From Gallibacterium melopsittaci (GTDB taxonomy: Bacteria; Pseudomonadota; Gammaproteobacteria; Enterobacterales; Pasteurellaceae), in the NCBI RefSeq assembly GCF_042433085.1, contig NZ_JBHLWA010000014.1:26719-90718 (forward strand): DNA of 64,000 nt, written 5' to 3'. Position numbers and translations under genes: made by a program. Position 1 is the stretch's first letter; every line of letters starts with the position of its first letter. The notes under the pieces were generated by a model. That model did not search any database, was not told where the DNA came from, and saw nothing but the letters and a program-made list of their open reading frames with translations. Below are positions 18,154 through 26,887 of the stretch, piece after piece.

Positions 18154-18293
18154 TAAATTTCCCTCTTAAACAAATTCGGCTGTTCATTATACTGATTTGA
18201 AGATAGAGCTAAAGTTAATTCTTCTTCTCTCAAACAGACATTAGTAGGGAACATAATAGCTATCATCCCCAACCAAGTATTCACCTTCAAAAA

Positions 18294-18599
18294 TTAATCT
18301 TGAATCGTAATGTTCCCCAATGGATATTCCACCGTAATTTGTTCTGCTTCACAACGAATCCTAAACATTATTCCATTTTGTTCAACTTGATACTGACAAG
18401 GCTGTTGTATAAAACGTAAACTCTGTTGATTCTCTGCAATTTGTAATGCTTGAGCATATTGCCATAATTTTGCCATTTGATACTGTTGTTGGTTCAACCA
18501 TCTTTGTCCAAACAGAAGTAGTAATGATAACAATCCTAATGCAACTAAGATGCTCATTAAGCTATGCCCATATATAAACCTAGAAATCATGCCAACCAC
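18294..18599 (-). CDS. comQ: Competence pseudopilin-like protein ComQ
   Basis: The last gene of a four-gene operon matching Haemophilus comNOPQ, needed for DNA uptake. The 101-residue protein has a short basic leader and a hydrophobic segment (HSLMSILVALGLLSLLLL) after a Gly, in the style of type IV prepilins, but no clear Glu at position 5. It overlaps comP by 20 bases. The gene order, sizes and overlaps support the name more than the sequence itself. An alternative start is the Met at residue 4. Confidence 0.72.
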   Translation of the reverse strand: MVGMISRFIYGHSLMSILVALGLLSLLLLFGQRWLNQQQYQMAKLWQYAQALQIAENQQSLRFIQQPCQYQVEQNGIMFRIRCEAEQITVEYPLGNITIQD

Positions 18600-19233
18600 C
18601 TTCAGCTATCTGCCAACGTGAAAATTGCTGTTCTATCTTTTGTATTACTGCTTGGTTAAAACGTATCTTTATCGTAGATGCTATGGTAATAGGTTGATCA
18701 CTAATTACCGCACCAATAATCTGTCCTTTACCCTGCACTGTTAACTTAGCATTACTAATCACTACACCATAAAGATTGCCGTTTAATTGCCACTCTGTAT
18801 CCTGATCAATTAACCAAAGTAACGGTTGGTTTGCGGTGTTATATACGGGTTCAGCATAAGCCTGATGAGCAACAAAAGCATAATCTGGATTTAAATATCG
18901 ACTACGTGGTGCATTTTGTGCGGCAGTAAGTGGATTCAAGAAAAGCGATTCTTTCACACAATCTAGTGAATGTTGTAATGGAACATATACATTACGAGAA
19001 ACCAATATCTCACTAAATGCCCTACTTCCCATTTCTGGTTGACACAAAGAGGAGCGATTTTGTTGATATTGCTTAAATAGTTCTCCTTGTGCCATTAAAT
19101 AATGTTTACGCAATGATAGATTACGTTGATAAGACAACTGGCTATCCTGCATTAACCATAGCAGCAATAAACTTAAACTACTTAACACCAAAATCGCTAA
19201 TAAATTAATATAACCTCGCTGATAAGATTTCAT
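18580..19233 (-). CDS. comP: Competence pseudopilin-like protein ComP
   Basis: A 217-residue protein with a leader ending in RG and a hydrophobic stretch (YINLLAILVLSSLSLLLLW), a prepilin-like N-terminus lacking the usual Glu5. The rest is a PilX-like periplasmic domain ending in Trp-rich sequence. It overlaps comO by four bases (ATGA) and comQ by 20 bases. It probably joins the type IV pilus pseudopilus used for transformation. Confidence 0.72.
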   Translation of the reverse strand: MKSYQRGYINLLAILVLSSLSLLLLWLMQDSQLSYQRNLSLRKHYLMAQGELFKQYQQNRSSLCQPEMGSRAFSEILVSRNVYVPLQHSLDCVKESLFLNPLTAAQNAPRSRYLNPDYAFVAHQAYAEPVYNTANQPLLWLIDQDTEWQLNGNLYGVVISNAKLTVQGKGQIIGAVISDQPITIASTIKIRFNQAVIQKIEQQFSRWQIAEGGWHDF

Positions 19234-19940
19234 TCATAGCTCTCATTGATTAATGGAATAAATGATTGTGCCTGATAGCGTATGTTAGGACGATCACGCA
19301 AACTAACCGTTAAATCCGCACGAATCCCACGATTTTCAGGTAACCAACGAAAAGCCACATCTTCTACATAATAATGTTGATCAAAATATTTCATCCACCC
19401 TTTGCCATTACAAGTTGGATTATGCAAATGTTGTTGGCAACTAACGATTGAACAGTTGTCATTCATCGAACCAGAAAACATAAACAACACTTCTAAATTC
19501 CCTGACATCAAACGATAACCAAACAGTTCTTTTTGAATTGCTGTACTCTTATTCTGATTTCCCTGCATACAAGCGTTATTGCCTTGGCGGTTACCAATAC
19601 AACCATCTTTATTTAAATCATAAAAAAATAGAGCACATTGATAATAATCTTGTTTAGGTAACACTAAATTGATACTACGATTTTGATAACGAAATAATGC
19701 TAAGTTATTATTTTTAATGGGATAATGGTATCCACTACGTCGAATATCTTTAGTCATTAATTGTAATGCCTGATGTACATCTTGTTGTAATTGGAGTCGT
19801 TGCTGTTGTTGTACATTGTAATGATAAACTGATATGCACCAATTACTTAACATAATAAGCAAAAAACTGGCTACCGTAATCGCTATTAATAATTCAGGTA
19901 ATGTTGTTCCTGTCAGAAAAAAACGTTGGTTATAACGCAT
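19230..19940 (-). CDS. comO: Competence pseudopilin ComO (PilW-like)
   Basis: A 236-residue minor pseudopilin. The leader peptide ends TG/TTLPELLIA, giving the prepilin peptidase site with Glu5. The PilW-like body has several Cys pairs (IGNRQGNNACMQG, NDNCSIVSCQ) that could form disulfides. It overlaps comN by 11 bases and comP by 4, so the four genes form a tightly coupled operon. Confidence 0.8.
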   Translation of the reverse strand: MRYNQRFFLTGTTLPELLIAITVASFLLIMLSNWCISVYHYNVQQQQRLQLQQDVHQALQLMTKDIRRSGYHYPIKNNNLALFRYQNRSINLVLPKQDYYQCALFFYDLNKDGCIGNRQGNNACMQGNQNKSTAIQKELFGYRLMSGNLEVLFMFSGSMNDNCSIVSCQQHLHNPTCNGKGWMKYFDQHYYVEDVAFRWLPENRGIRADLTVSLRDRPNIRYQAQSFIPLINESYE

Positions 19941-20460
19941 AATTTAAACAAGCACTTGTTGAATCATTATTCGTTATTTTTACTCCACCAACCCCACTAT
20001 ATTTGAATAATACTCGTTGTGAACCTGACTGTAATAAAAAACAAGCATTACGCATAGTATGCCGAGTATTATCAAAAGAAGTGATTAGCTGTGGATAATA
20101 TTCTTTTGTAATGAAATTAATATTCTTGGTATATGGATAATAGACTAATTTAGCTGTCTCACTACAATTTGCTAAAGACAAACAATCACACAAAGATTCA
20201 CCTTCTTGAGCAATTAAACACCAACGTTGTCGATCCGCAGAAATACTCGCACGTAATTTCCAATTCGTCATTGTATGATTAGCCCGTTGTTGTACTTGTA
20301 ATAAGTATTGTTGTAAACGCCACTGTTCAATATAAAGTCTAATTTGCGTATTAAATTGTTGCCATGTTGGCATCATCCCAAACATAACTAACGTCATAAT
20401 CAATAATACTGTTAAAACTTCAATTAATGTGATCCCAGCATAATACTTCTGCATTATCAT
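19930..20460 (-). CDS. comN: Competence pseudopilin ComN (GspH/PilE-like)
   Basis: First gene of the comNOPQ operon. The 176-residue product has a clear type IV prepilin start, MQKYYAG/ITLIEVLTV, with Glu5 after the cleavage site, and a GspH-like body with Cys residues (CDCLSLANC). AGGGGG precedes the ATG; MIM gives two nearby starts. A possible TATAAC -10 lies at 20479-20484 (minus strand) and a CRP-S-like site at 20529-20544, suggesting control by CRP and Sxy as in Haemophilus. Confidence 0.8.
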   Translation of the reverse strand: MIMQKYYAGITLIEVLTVLLIMTLVMFGMMPTWQQFNTQIRLYIEQWRLQQYLLQVQQRANHTMTNWKLRASISADRQRWCLIAQEGESLCDCLSLANCSETAKLVYYPYTKNINFITKEYYPQLITSFDNTRHTMRNACFLLQSGSQRVLFKYSGVGGVKITNNDSTSACLNYAL

Positions 20461-20528
20461 CCCCCTTTTATTTGTACGTTATAAGGTAGATTAATCATGC
20501 AGAAACTTTGCTTACCTTCTTAGAAAAT

Positions 20529-20544
20529 TGTGAGCAAGATCGAG
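20529..20544 (-). promoter_or_regulatory. Possible CRP-S site upstream of comN
   Basis: Read on the minus strand CTCGATCTTGCTCACA matches 11 of 16 bases of the CRP-S consensus TGCGATCTAGATCGCA. One half has the CRP-S type CGA core, the other is the ordinary CRP half TCACA. The centre is about 55 bases from the candidate -10. Confidence 0.4.
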
Positions 20545-20546
20545 AA

Positions 20547-20577
20547 AGAAAAAAATGCCGCAATTAAATGCGGCATA
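20547..20577 (-). terminator. Rho-independent terminator of sspAB
   Basis: ATGCCGCA (20555-20562) and TGCGGCAT (20569-20576) form an 8-bp stem. On the minus strand it is followed by TTTTTTTC. It sits 9 bases after the sspB stop. Confidence 0.9.
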
Positions 20578-20585
20578 AGGGAGGA

Positions 20586-21071
20586 TTAATCAAGAATACG
20601 CAGATGAGATGTTTTTTTCTCTGTTGTAGTTTTCTCTGCCTTTTTATTCTCTTTTTTATTGTTTTTACTAGATGAGTTTGTTGGAATATCGACAATTTCC
20701 TGAAAGCCAAATGGTTGTTCTGTATCTAATTCTTCAACATCATAAGCCTCTTCAGGTTCAAACATCACACCATCACCATTTTCTCGAGCATAAATAGCCA
20801 ATGCTGCTCCCAATGGAATAACAATATGACGAATTACACCTTGAAACCTCGCACTAAAACGAATTTCTTCATTACCTAATGATAGATTTCCAACTGCATT
20901 TGGTGACAAATTCAACACAATTTGCCCATCTCGCACGTACTCAACAGGTACTTCTACATGAGGATAATTTGCATCGACTACTAGATAAGGTGTTAAATCA
21001 TTATCCACTAGCCAATCAAAATAAGCACGTAACAGATATGGGCGTTTTGGTGTCGGTGTTGTCATTGCCAT
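20586..21071 (-). CDS. sspB: ClpXP protease specificity-enhancing factor SspB
   Basis: SspB is a dimeric adaptor that brings ssrA-tagged proteins to ClpXP. The 161-residue product has the SspB fold (RPYLLRAYFDWLVDN, then the peptide-binding GNEEIRFSARFQG) and a flexible charged linker. It ends in HLRILD, matching the short ClpX-binding tail. It follows sspA by 9 bases and forms the usual sspAB operon. Start at Met1 or Met3 (MTTPTPKRP). Confidence 0.95.
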   Translation of the reverse strand: MAMTTPTPKRPYLLRAYFDWLVDNDLTPYLVVDANYPHVEVPVEYVRDGQIVLNLSPNAVGNLSLGNEEIRFSARFQGVIRHIVIPLGAALAIYARENGDGVMFEPEEAYDVEELDTEQPFGFQEIVDIPTNSSSKNNKKENKKAEKTTTEKKTSHLRILD

Positions 21072-21080
21072 AACAAATCC

Positions 21081-21719
21081 TTATTTATCATCCATAATAT
21101 TTAATGCGGCACTATTACCAAGCGATTTTGCAAAACTATCCCGTGAAAAGACTCGGTTCATATAACCTTTAATCGCTTTACTACCTGCTCCAGTAAACTC
21201 AATACCTAATAATTGAATCTGCCAAAATAAAGGTGCTAAATAGCAATCGACCAAACTAAATTCATCGCTCATAAAATAATTGAATTGAGAAAACACTGGT
21301 GCAACAGCTAAGAGTTCTTCTTTTAATTGTTTGCGTGCTGTCGCCACTTCAGGATGATTTTCATCTTTTGCTTTAGCAAAAAGCGGATACCAGTCATTTT
21401 CAATACGTTGCATTAATAAACGGCATTGTGCTCTTGCGACTGGATAAACAGGCATCAATGGTGGATGAGGGAAACGTTCATCAAGATATTCCATAATAAT
21501 ACGTGAATTAAAGAGGACTAATTCACGATCAACCAATGTTGGTAAACTACCAGTAGGATTGAGTTCTAATAAATCTTCTGAAATTTCACCTGGTTCGATA
21601 TTTTCGGTTTCGTAAGCTACGCCTTTTTCGGCTAAGACAATTTTAACTTGATGGCTGTAAATATCATTTTTATCTGAAAAAAGGGTCATGATTGAACGTC
21701 TATTCGCTGCTACCGTCAT
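21081..21719 (-). CDS. sspA: Stringent starvation protein A
   Basis: SspA is a glutathione-S-transferase-fold protein that binds RNA polymerase and changes transcription under starvation and acid stress. The 212-residue product begins MTVAANRRSIMTLFS and continues with the thioredoxin-like and helical GST domains (NPTGSLPTLVDRELVLF). Length and start match the family. AGGA precedes the ATG. Confidence 0.96.
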   Translation of the reverse strand: MTVAANRRSIMTLFSDKNDIYSHQVKIVLAEKGVAYETENIEPGEISEDLLELNPTGSLPTLVDRELVLFNSRIIMEYLDERFPHPPLMPVYPVARAQCRLLMQRIENDWYPLFAKAKDENHPEVATARKQLKEELLAVAPVFSQFNYFMSDEFSLVDCYLAPLFWQIQLLGIEFTGAGSKAIKGYMNRVFSRDSFAKSLGNSAALNIMDDK

Positions 21720-21827
21720 TTATTCCTCCGCTAGTTATGGGTTAAAAGCTGTTACCCAGAAAAAATCAAAAAATTTGACCGTCTATTCTAGCATATTTTG
21801 TCATCATACTGTTATAGCTAATTTAGC

Positions 21828-23405
21828 CTACTTAGTAATTCCATATTGACGCAATTTATTTGCAATCGCTGTATGTGAAATACCCAAATGTTGGGCTAAT
21901 TTTCGTGTACTTGGATACTGTGCATAAAACTTCTGTAAAATTGCCGATTCAAAATGTTTTAGTATCTCATCTAAAGTTGCTCCCTCAAATTGATCCAAAC
22001 TAAAATTACTAATAAAACGATCTTGTAAATGTAAATCTGCGATCGAAAGCTGCCCATTCTCAGCTAATGAACAAGCACGATAAAGGGCGTTATACAATTC
22101 ACGCACATTTCCACCCCAAGCATATTTTTGCAAAAAGGCAATAAAGTCCTCACCATAATGTGGTTGCGGAATCATAAGTTGAATTGCGATTTGTTGCACA
22201 AATTGTGCAACTAACCCTGGAATATCTTCTTGTCGTTCACGCAATGGAGGAATTGTTAACGCAAGTACATTTAAACGATGATATAAATCTTCACGTAATT
22301 TGCCTTGCTCAACATAGGTGGATAACGGTTCTTGTGTGGTACAAATAACTCGCACATTAACATAATGCTCCTGTTCTTCACCAACACGGCGGAATGTTCC
22401 GTCATTTAAAAATCGCAATAATTTTGCCTGCATTGGCAAAGATAATTCAGCAATATTATCTAATAACACCGTTCCTTGATTTGCATATTCAAAAAAACCA
22501 ATACTTTTACGCTCATTTGTATGATAGCCAAACATTTCTGCTTCAGTATCTTCTGGCGGTAACCCTGCACAATTTACCGCAATAAATTTTTGTTCACGAC
22601 GTTGGCTTAAATAGTGGCAAGCCTTAGCAATAAACTCTTTCCCCGTTCCTGTTTCACCTTGAATTAATAATGGGGCATCAGAAAACGCAAATTTTTTCGC
22701 AAGTTCTACTACTTCTGCCATTTTTTTACTTTTAGCAACTACTTCACTAAAGGTATTACTGTGGTAAGCATTAAATTTTTGTGGATCAATTCGTAACATT
22801 TCAAAAGATTGTAATGTCACGACACTACCGATCAATGTTTGCACCGAGTCTTGAAAGGTCAATGGTAATAAATCAAGTCGCCATGGTTGCTCATCTAATT
22901 CAAGATTGTGTGAAAATGCTGTTGAGAGGTGACGTTGCTGTGATTGTTGTAAAAACGTTTGATACCAACTCGCTTGTTGCAATATCGGTAAAACATCAAC
23001 TAATAAATAATCCTGCAAACTCTTCGCTTTAGGTTTATTTTCTTGTAAGTATGGCAACAATAATTTACAAGCTGGTTGATTAGCAAATTCTATTTTGCCA
23101 TTAAAATCAATCGACAAAATAGGATGCGGTAATGCTTCAAAAAGAGAGTTTAATTCTATTGCTTTACGTTCATAAGGAAGGAAATCCAGCAGAGAAACAT
23201 TACTTACACCATCAATATCTCGTAATTTATCAATTAAATATTCTGTTTGAAAATGAGCTATATCCTCAATTTTCAAATAAATTACGCCATTTTGTTTAAT
23301 TTTCTTTAACTCTATTCCTTCTAGATTTATTTGTTCTGTTGCTAATAAATCTAATACCTCTTTTGCGACACCAATCCGATCCACACAATCTATTGCAAAA
23401 CGCAT
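21828..23405 (-). CDS. tyrR: Aromatic amino acid transcriptional regulator TyrR
   Basis: TyrR controls aromatic amino acid synthesis and transport genes. The 525-residue protein shows all four parts: an ACT domain (about 1-75), a PAS domain (about 80-190), an AAA+ domain (Walker A GETGTGKE near 237) and a C-terminal Fis-type helix-turn-helix (LAQHLGISHTAIANKLRQYG). The AAA+ domain lacks the GAFTGA loop of sigma-54 activators, as expected for TyrR. From general knowledge the H. influenzae protein is much shorter, so the full-length form here is worth noting. Confidence 0.94.
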   Translation of the reverse strand: MRFAIDCVDRIGVAKEVLDLLATEQINLEGIELKKIKQNGVIYLKIEDIAHFQTEYLIDKLRDIDGVSNVSLLDFLPYERKAIELNSLFEALPHPILSIDFNGKIEFANQPACKLLLPYLQENKPKAKSLQDYLLVDVLPILQQASWYQTFLQQSQQRHLSTAFSHNLELDEQPWRLDLLPLTFQDSVQTLIGSVVTLQSFEMLRIDPQKFNAYHSNTFSEVVAKSKKMAEVVELAKKFAFSDAPLLIQGETGTGKEFIAKACHYLSQRREQKFIAVNCAGLPPEDTEAEMFGYHTNERKSIGFFEYANQGTVLLDNIAELSLPMQAKLLRFLNDGTFRRVGEEQEHYVNVRVICTTQEPLSTYVEQGKLREDLYHRLNVLALTIPPLRERQEDIPGLVAQFVQQIAIQLMIPQPHYGEDFIAFLQKYAWGGNVRELYNALYRACSLAENGQLSIADLHLQDRFISNFSLDQFEGATLDEILKHFESAILQKFYAQYPSTRKLAQHLGISHTAIANKLRQYGITK

Positions 23406-23527
23406 AGCCAGTATCTCCTTAAATATAATTCAACATCTCTGACTTGAACTTAGGGGCTGCCCTATTGTTGACACTGCGCTATCATACCGTGTGCTTGTAT
23501 AGAAATAAAGACAGCGTAAAGAAATCT

Positions 23528-24205
23528 TTACGACTCTTGAGTGATAACTGGTAATAAATCAGCAATTTTAGTAATTTGATAAGTAGGTTTTATCGCAGTG
23601 AGGTTTTCCCTACCATGGTCTAACCAACAAGTATCTAGACCTACATTATTTCCACCTAAAATATCAGATTCTAAGGTATCACCAACGACTAACACCTGTT
23701 TACTATCTTGCGGACTAGCAAGTTCTAATGCGTGATGAAAAAATTGTGGATTCGGTTTTGATACGCCAATTTCTTCAGATACCACCACAAATTCAAAATA
23801 GTCTTTTAGTCCAGTTTTATGTAAACGTAATTGCTGCATTGCGGTAAATCCGTTAGTAATAATCGCCAATTTAGCTCTATCTTTAAGTTGTTGTAATAAA
23901 TCAACTACACCATCTAATGGGCGACATACTTCTGCCATAGATAATAAAAAACCATGATTTAACTCTGCTGGTTTAACAGATAACTTTTTACCCCATTCAG
24001 AAAAACGGCTTTCCTGCAATGTTTTCGCATCAATCTTGCCATCTTGGTATGCTACCCATAATGGTTTATTTACTTGTTGATATTGAATAAAATCCTCTTG
24101 GGTAAAATCGACATTATAATTGGCAAATAATTGCTTTAACCCTGCAAAAGAGTCAAATGAGAATAATGTTTCATCCGCATCAAATAAAATCCAGTTATAT
24201 TTCAT
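23528..24205 (-). CDS. yjjG: Pyrimidine 5'-nucleotidase YjjG (HAD family)
   Basis: A 225-residue haloacid-dehalogenase-type phosphatase that dephosphorylates dUMP, dTMP and non-canonical pyrimidine nucleotides. Motif I is FDADETLF (residues 8-15), motif II ITNGFT, and motif III/IV VGDTLESDILGG. It overlaps dusC by 11 bases and is the last gene of the djlA-DUF2238-dusC-yjjG group. Confidence 0.94.
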   Translation of the reverse strand: MKYNWILFDADETLFSFDSFAGLKQLFANYNVDFTQEDFIQYQQVNKPLWVAYQDGKIDAKTLQESRFSEWGKKLSVKPAELNHGFLLSMAEVCRPLDGVVDLLQQLKDRAKLAIITNGFTAMQQLRLHKTGLKDYFEFVVVSEEIGVSKPNPQFFHHALELASPQDSKQVLVVGDTLESDILGGNNVGLDTCWLDHGRENLTAIKPTYQITKIADLLPVITQES

Positions 24206-25139
24206 TTTTCTCTCTATCCAACATCATTTGTAACGCTTCGGTTGTAGTACAACCTTTTATTTTTTCAAATAATACTTCGGCCTCAGCATAATATTTGAGT
24301 AAAAATCTTAACCACTGCTTGATTCTTGCCAAATGATAAAAACCACTATCCCATTGGTTTTCGACTCGACTATAATCCGCCAATATCGCAATAATCGTGG
24401 ACCAAGCAATAGGTTCTTCTTGGTACTTAATGACATTACTTAAATTTGGAATTTGTAATGCACCTCGTGCAACCATCAAATCTTCACACCCCGTTATTGC
24501 TAAACACGTTTGTGCATCTCGCCAACTAAAAATTTCGCCATTAGCAATCACTGGTATTGATAAAAATTGGCGAATTTCACCAATTTTTTCCCAATCAATT
24601 CGATCAGCACGATAACCTTCCATTTTAGTTCGCCCATGCACTGAAATTTCATCTGCTCCACCTTGTTGCACTGCATCGGCAATCTCCAAAGCAAAAGTTT
24701 TCTCATTCCAACCAAGTCGAATTTTAACACTTAACGTTTCATCTACTCCAATCGCATCACGAATTGCTTTAGTTGCCTGATAAATCAACTCGGGTTGTTT
24801 TAACAGACTTGCTCCACCACAACTCCCATTAACAGTTTTAGACGGACACCCACAATTTAAATCAATACCATGCGAACCTAACTCAATCGCTAGATTCGCA
24901 TTTTCTGCTAACCATTCTGGGGATTGTCCTAATAACTGAACACGAACTGGCGTACCACTATCGGTATAACCTTGTTGATGTAATTCTGGACAAAGTCGAT
25001 AATAAACTTTTTTGGGTAAGCATTGATTAACAACACGAACAAATTCTGAAACACAAAAATCATATGTATTAAACGTTGTTAATAGTTGGCGCATAAAAGG
25101 ATCAAGTACGCCCTGCATTGGAGCAAGAATTATACGCAT
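24195..25139 (-). CDS. dusC: tRNA-dihydrouridine(16) synthase DusC
   Basis: An FMN enzyme that reduces U16 of tRNA to dihydrouridine. The 314-residue product has the TIM-barrel Dus domain: APMQGVLDPFMR at the N-terminus, the catalytic Cys in NCGCPSKTVNGSCGG, and the FMN-binding VHGRTKMEGY and VIANGEIF blocks. The MQGV start and length favour DusC over DusA or DusB. It overlaps the DUF2238 gene by 10 bases. Confidence 0.94.
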   Translation of the reverse strand: MRIILAPMQGVLDPFMRQLLTTFNTYDFCVSEFVRVVNQCLPKKVYYRLCPELHQQGYTDSGTPVRVQLLGQSPEWLAENANLAIELGSHGIDLNCGCPSKTVNGSCGGASLLKQPELIYQATKAIRDAIGVDETLSVKIRLGWNEKTFALEIADAVQQGGADEISVHGRTKMEGYRADRIDWEKIGEIRQFLSIPVIANGEIFSWRDAQTCLAITGCEDLMVARGALQIPNLSNVIKYQEEPIAWSTIIAILADYSRVENQWDSGFYHLARIKQWLRFLLKYYAEAEVLFEKIKGCTTTEALQMMLDREKNEI

Positions 25140-25741
25140 TTTTTATCTGGTCTATAACAATAAAATAAAATCAATGCCGTAATAGCACCTAATGTATCTG
25201 CCAACATATCTTTTTGTGCATCCCAAACATCACCTTGTGATCCTAAAAAAGCAATCCCTGCTTCACCACCTTCTTGTACTGCGTATTGCCACTCAATAAT
25301 TTCATAAGCAGCAGCTACGCTCATAATAGAAAACAGACCAAATAAGCCTGCGGTAATCACATTTGCCCAACCTTTTCGAACCAGTAATTCAGCAATAGGG
25401 AAACTATAAAAACCAATGATGCAATGGGCTACACGGTCAAAATGGTTTCGTCCTTCACCTAACCAACCAGATAATAATTCACTTCCCCATACAAAAGGAA
25501 CACGTTCAAAAGTATAGTGTGCCCCAATCGTATGCATAATTAGCCAACCACTCATCAAAATATATGCAAATACACTAAATTGGAATTTAGGATAAGTTAA
25601 GATCAATATCACGAATACAGCAATGACAGGTATCATCTCTGCAATCCAAACATCTTGTGAATAAGGTTCAATAAATAACCAAATCATCAATCCAATGATA
25701 AATATTGCTAATACTATTGGTGAAATGGATGACAATTTCAT
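25130..25741 (-). CDS. DUF2238 (YjdF-like) inner-membrane protein
   Basis: A 203-residue membrane protein with about six hydrophobic segments and conserved polar motifs between them (HYTFERVPF, RNHFDRVAH, YEIIEWQ, DVWDAQKDMLAD). These match the DUF2238/YjdF family, whose function is unknown. The frame extends to a TTG further up, but the ATG at 25741 overlaps the djlA stop in a TAATG arrangement, so translation is coupled to djlA. It overlaps dusC by 10 bases. Confidence 0.85.
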   Translation of the reverse strand: MKLSSISPIVLAIFIIGLMIWLFIEPYSQDVWIAEMIPVIAVFVILILTYPKFQFSVFAYILMSGWLIMHTIGAHYTFERVPFVWGSELLSGWLGEGRNHFDRVAHCIIGFYSFPIAELLVRKGWANVITAGLFGLFSIMSVAAAYEIIEWQYAVQEGGEAGIAFLGSQGDVWDAQKDMLADTLGAITALILFYCYRPDKKCV

Positions 25742-26613
25742 TATTTTTTCCAACCTTTCACTTTACAGATCAAATCATATGCTGCTTGAATTTGTTGTGC
25801 TTTTTCTTTCGCTATTTCCATCATCTCCTCAGGTAATCCTTTAGCAACTAATTTATCTGGATGATGTTCATTCATTAATTTACGATAAGCACGTTTTACT
25901 ACCTCACGCTCATCACTTGCAGAGACACCTAATACACGATAAGCATCTTCCAATGTTGGTCCAGATGAATTTTGTCTTGCCCCCTGATAACCACCAGAAT
26001 GTTGTTGATAACCTTGTTGTTGATATTGTTGATACTGGTAGTGAAAGCCTCCACCTTGTGAGAATTGGCGTGCGGCATAAATCATTGCTAACATTTGCTC
26101 AAATTGGAATGATGAGTAGCCTAATTCCTCTGCCACAATAAATAGAATCTCTTTTTCATTTGGATGTAACTCTTGATCGCTTAATGCAACTTGAATTTGA
26201 ATTTCAAGGAACATTCGCAATAAATCACTACGGCCACCACAACCAATACGAAACTCTTTAATCGCTTGACGAATAGGGAAATCCGCTGCTTTCCCTCGAG
26301 TAAACGCCTCTTGTGCCTGTTTACGCTGATCAACACTAAGCTGCATACGATCCATAATCGAATTAGCAAGATCAATATCCTCTGCCGTAACACGTCCTTT
26401 GGATTTACTTAAATGCCCCATCACTGCAAAAGTAGTTTGCATAAATAATGATTGGCGTGATACCCGATGACCAAATAATGAAGAACCTACATTACCTAAT
26501 TCATATAATTTTTTGTCGGCAAGATGCCCTAAAATGCAACCAAAAATTGCACCAAAAAATCCACCAAATTTAAAACCAACAATGACACCAATTAATTTTC
26601 CAATAAAATTCAT
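25741..26613 (-). CDS. djlA: Co-chaperone DjlA
   Basis: DjlA is a membrane-anchored type III J-domain protein that stimulates DnaK. The 290-residue product has an N-terminal Gly-rich membrane segment (residues 5-30), a TerB-like central domain (about 60-180), a Gln/Tyr/Gly-rich linker and a C-terminal J domain with HPD near 259. First gene of a four-gene operon. The 272 bases upstream to recX contain no gene that I can support. Confidence 0.94.
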   Translation of the reverse strand: MNFIGKLIGVIVGFKFGGFFGAIFGCILGHLADKKLYELGNVGSSLFGHRVSRQSLFMQTTFAVMGHLSKSKGRVTAEDIDLANSIMDRMQLSVDQRKQAQEAFTRGKAADFPIRQAIKEFRIGCGGRSDLLRMFLEIQIQVALSDQELHPNEKEILFIVAEELGYSSFQFEQMLAMIYAARQFSQGGGFHYQYQQYQQQGYQQHSGGYQGARQNSSGPTLEDAYRVLGVSASDEREVVKRAYRKLMNEHHPDKLVAKGLPEEMMEIAKEKAQQIQAAYDLICKVKGWKK

Positions 26614-26878
26614 ACTTTTCCTTTTTGCATTTTTGCTAGGTCAAGAAGTCAATTATTCTACTCCACAATCAATGTACGTGGAATGGAGCTACCTCTCAGA
26701 TTTTCATGATATGAAGCTACACTATCCGAAAAATAAATAAAAATTAAGTGTAATAGAAGAAAATTAGAACTTTTATAGTGGGTGTAATTTTCTTGAAACC
26801 TTACTATATTCACAGCAATTAACGGACAACATTTCGTCTTTTCTAAGAACTAATTGTCCTTGTCGCAATAAAACATTT

Positions 26879-26887
26879 ACCGCACTT
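26879..26887 (-). other. Uptake signal sequence core (Haemophilus type)
   Basis: On the minus strand AAGTGCGGT followed by AAAT. It overlaps the stop codon of recX. This 9-base core is the DNA uptake signal of the Haemophilus branch of Pasteurellaceae. Confidence 0.7.

Noticed and set aside
26614..26885. Gene-free stretch upstream of djlA, searched for a small RNA or short gene
   Set aside because: Apart from the uptake core at its end I see no convincing hairpin, start site or coding frame. The short open frames here are AT-rich chance frames.
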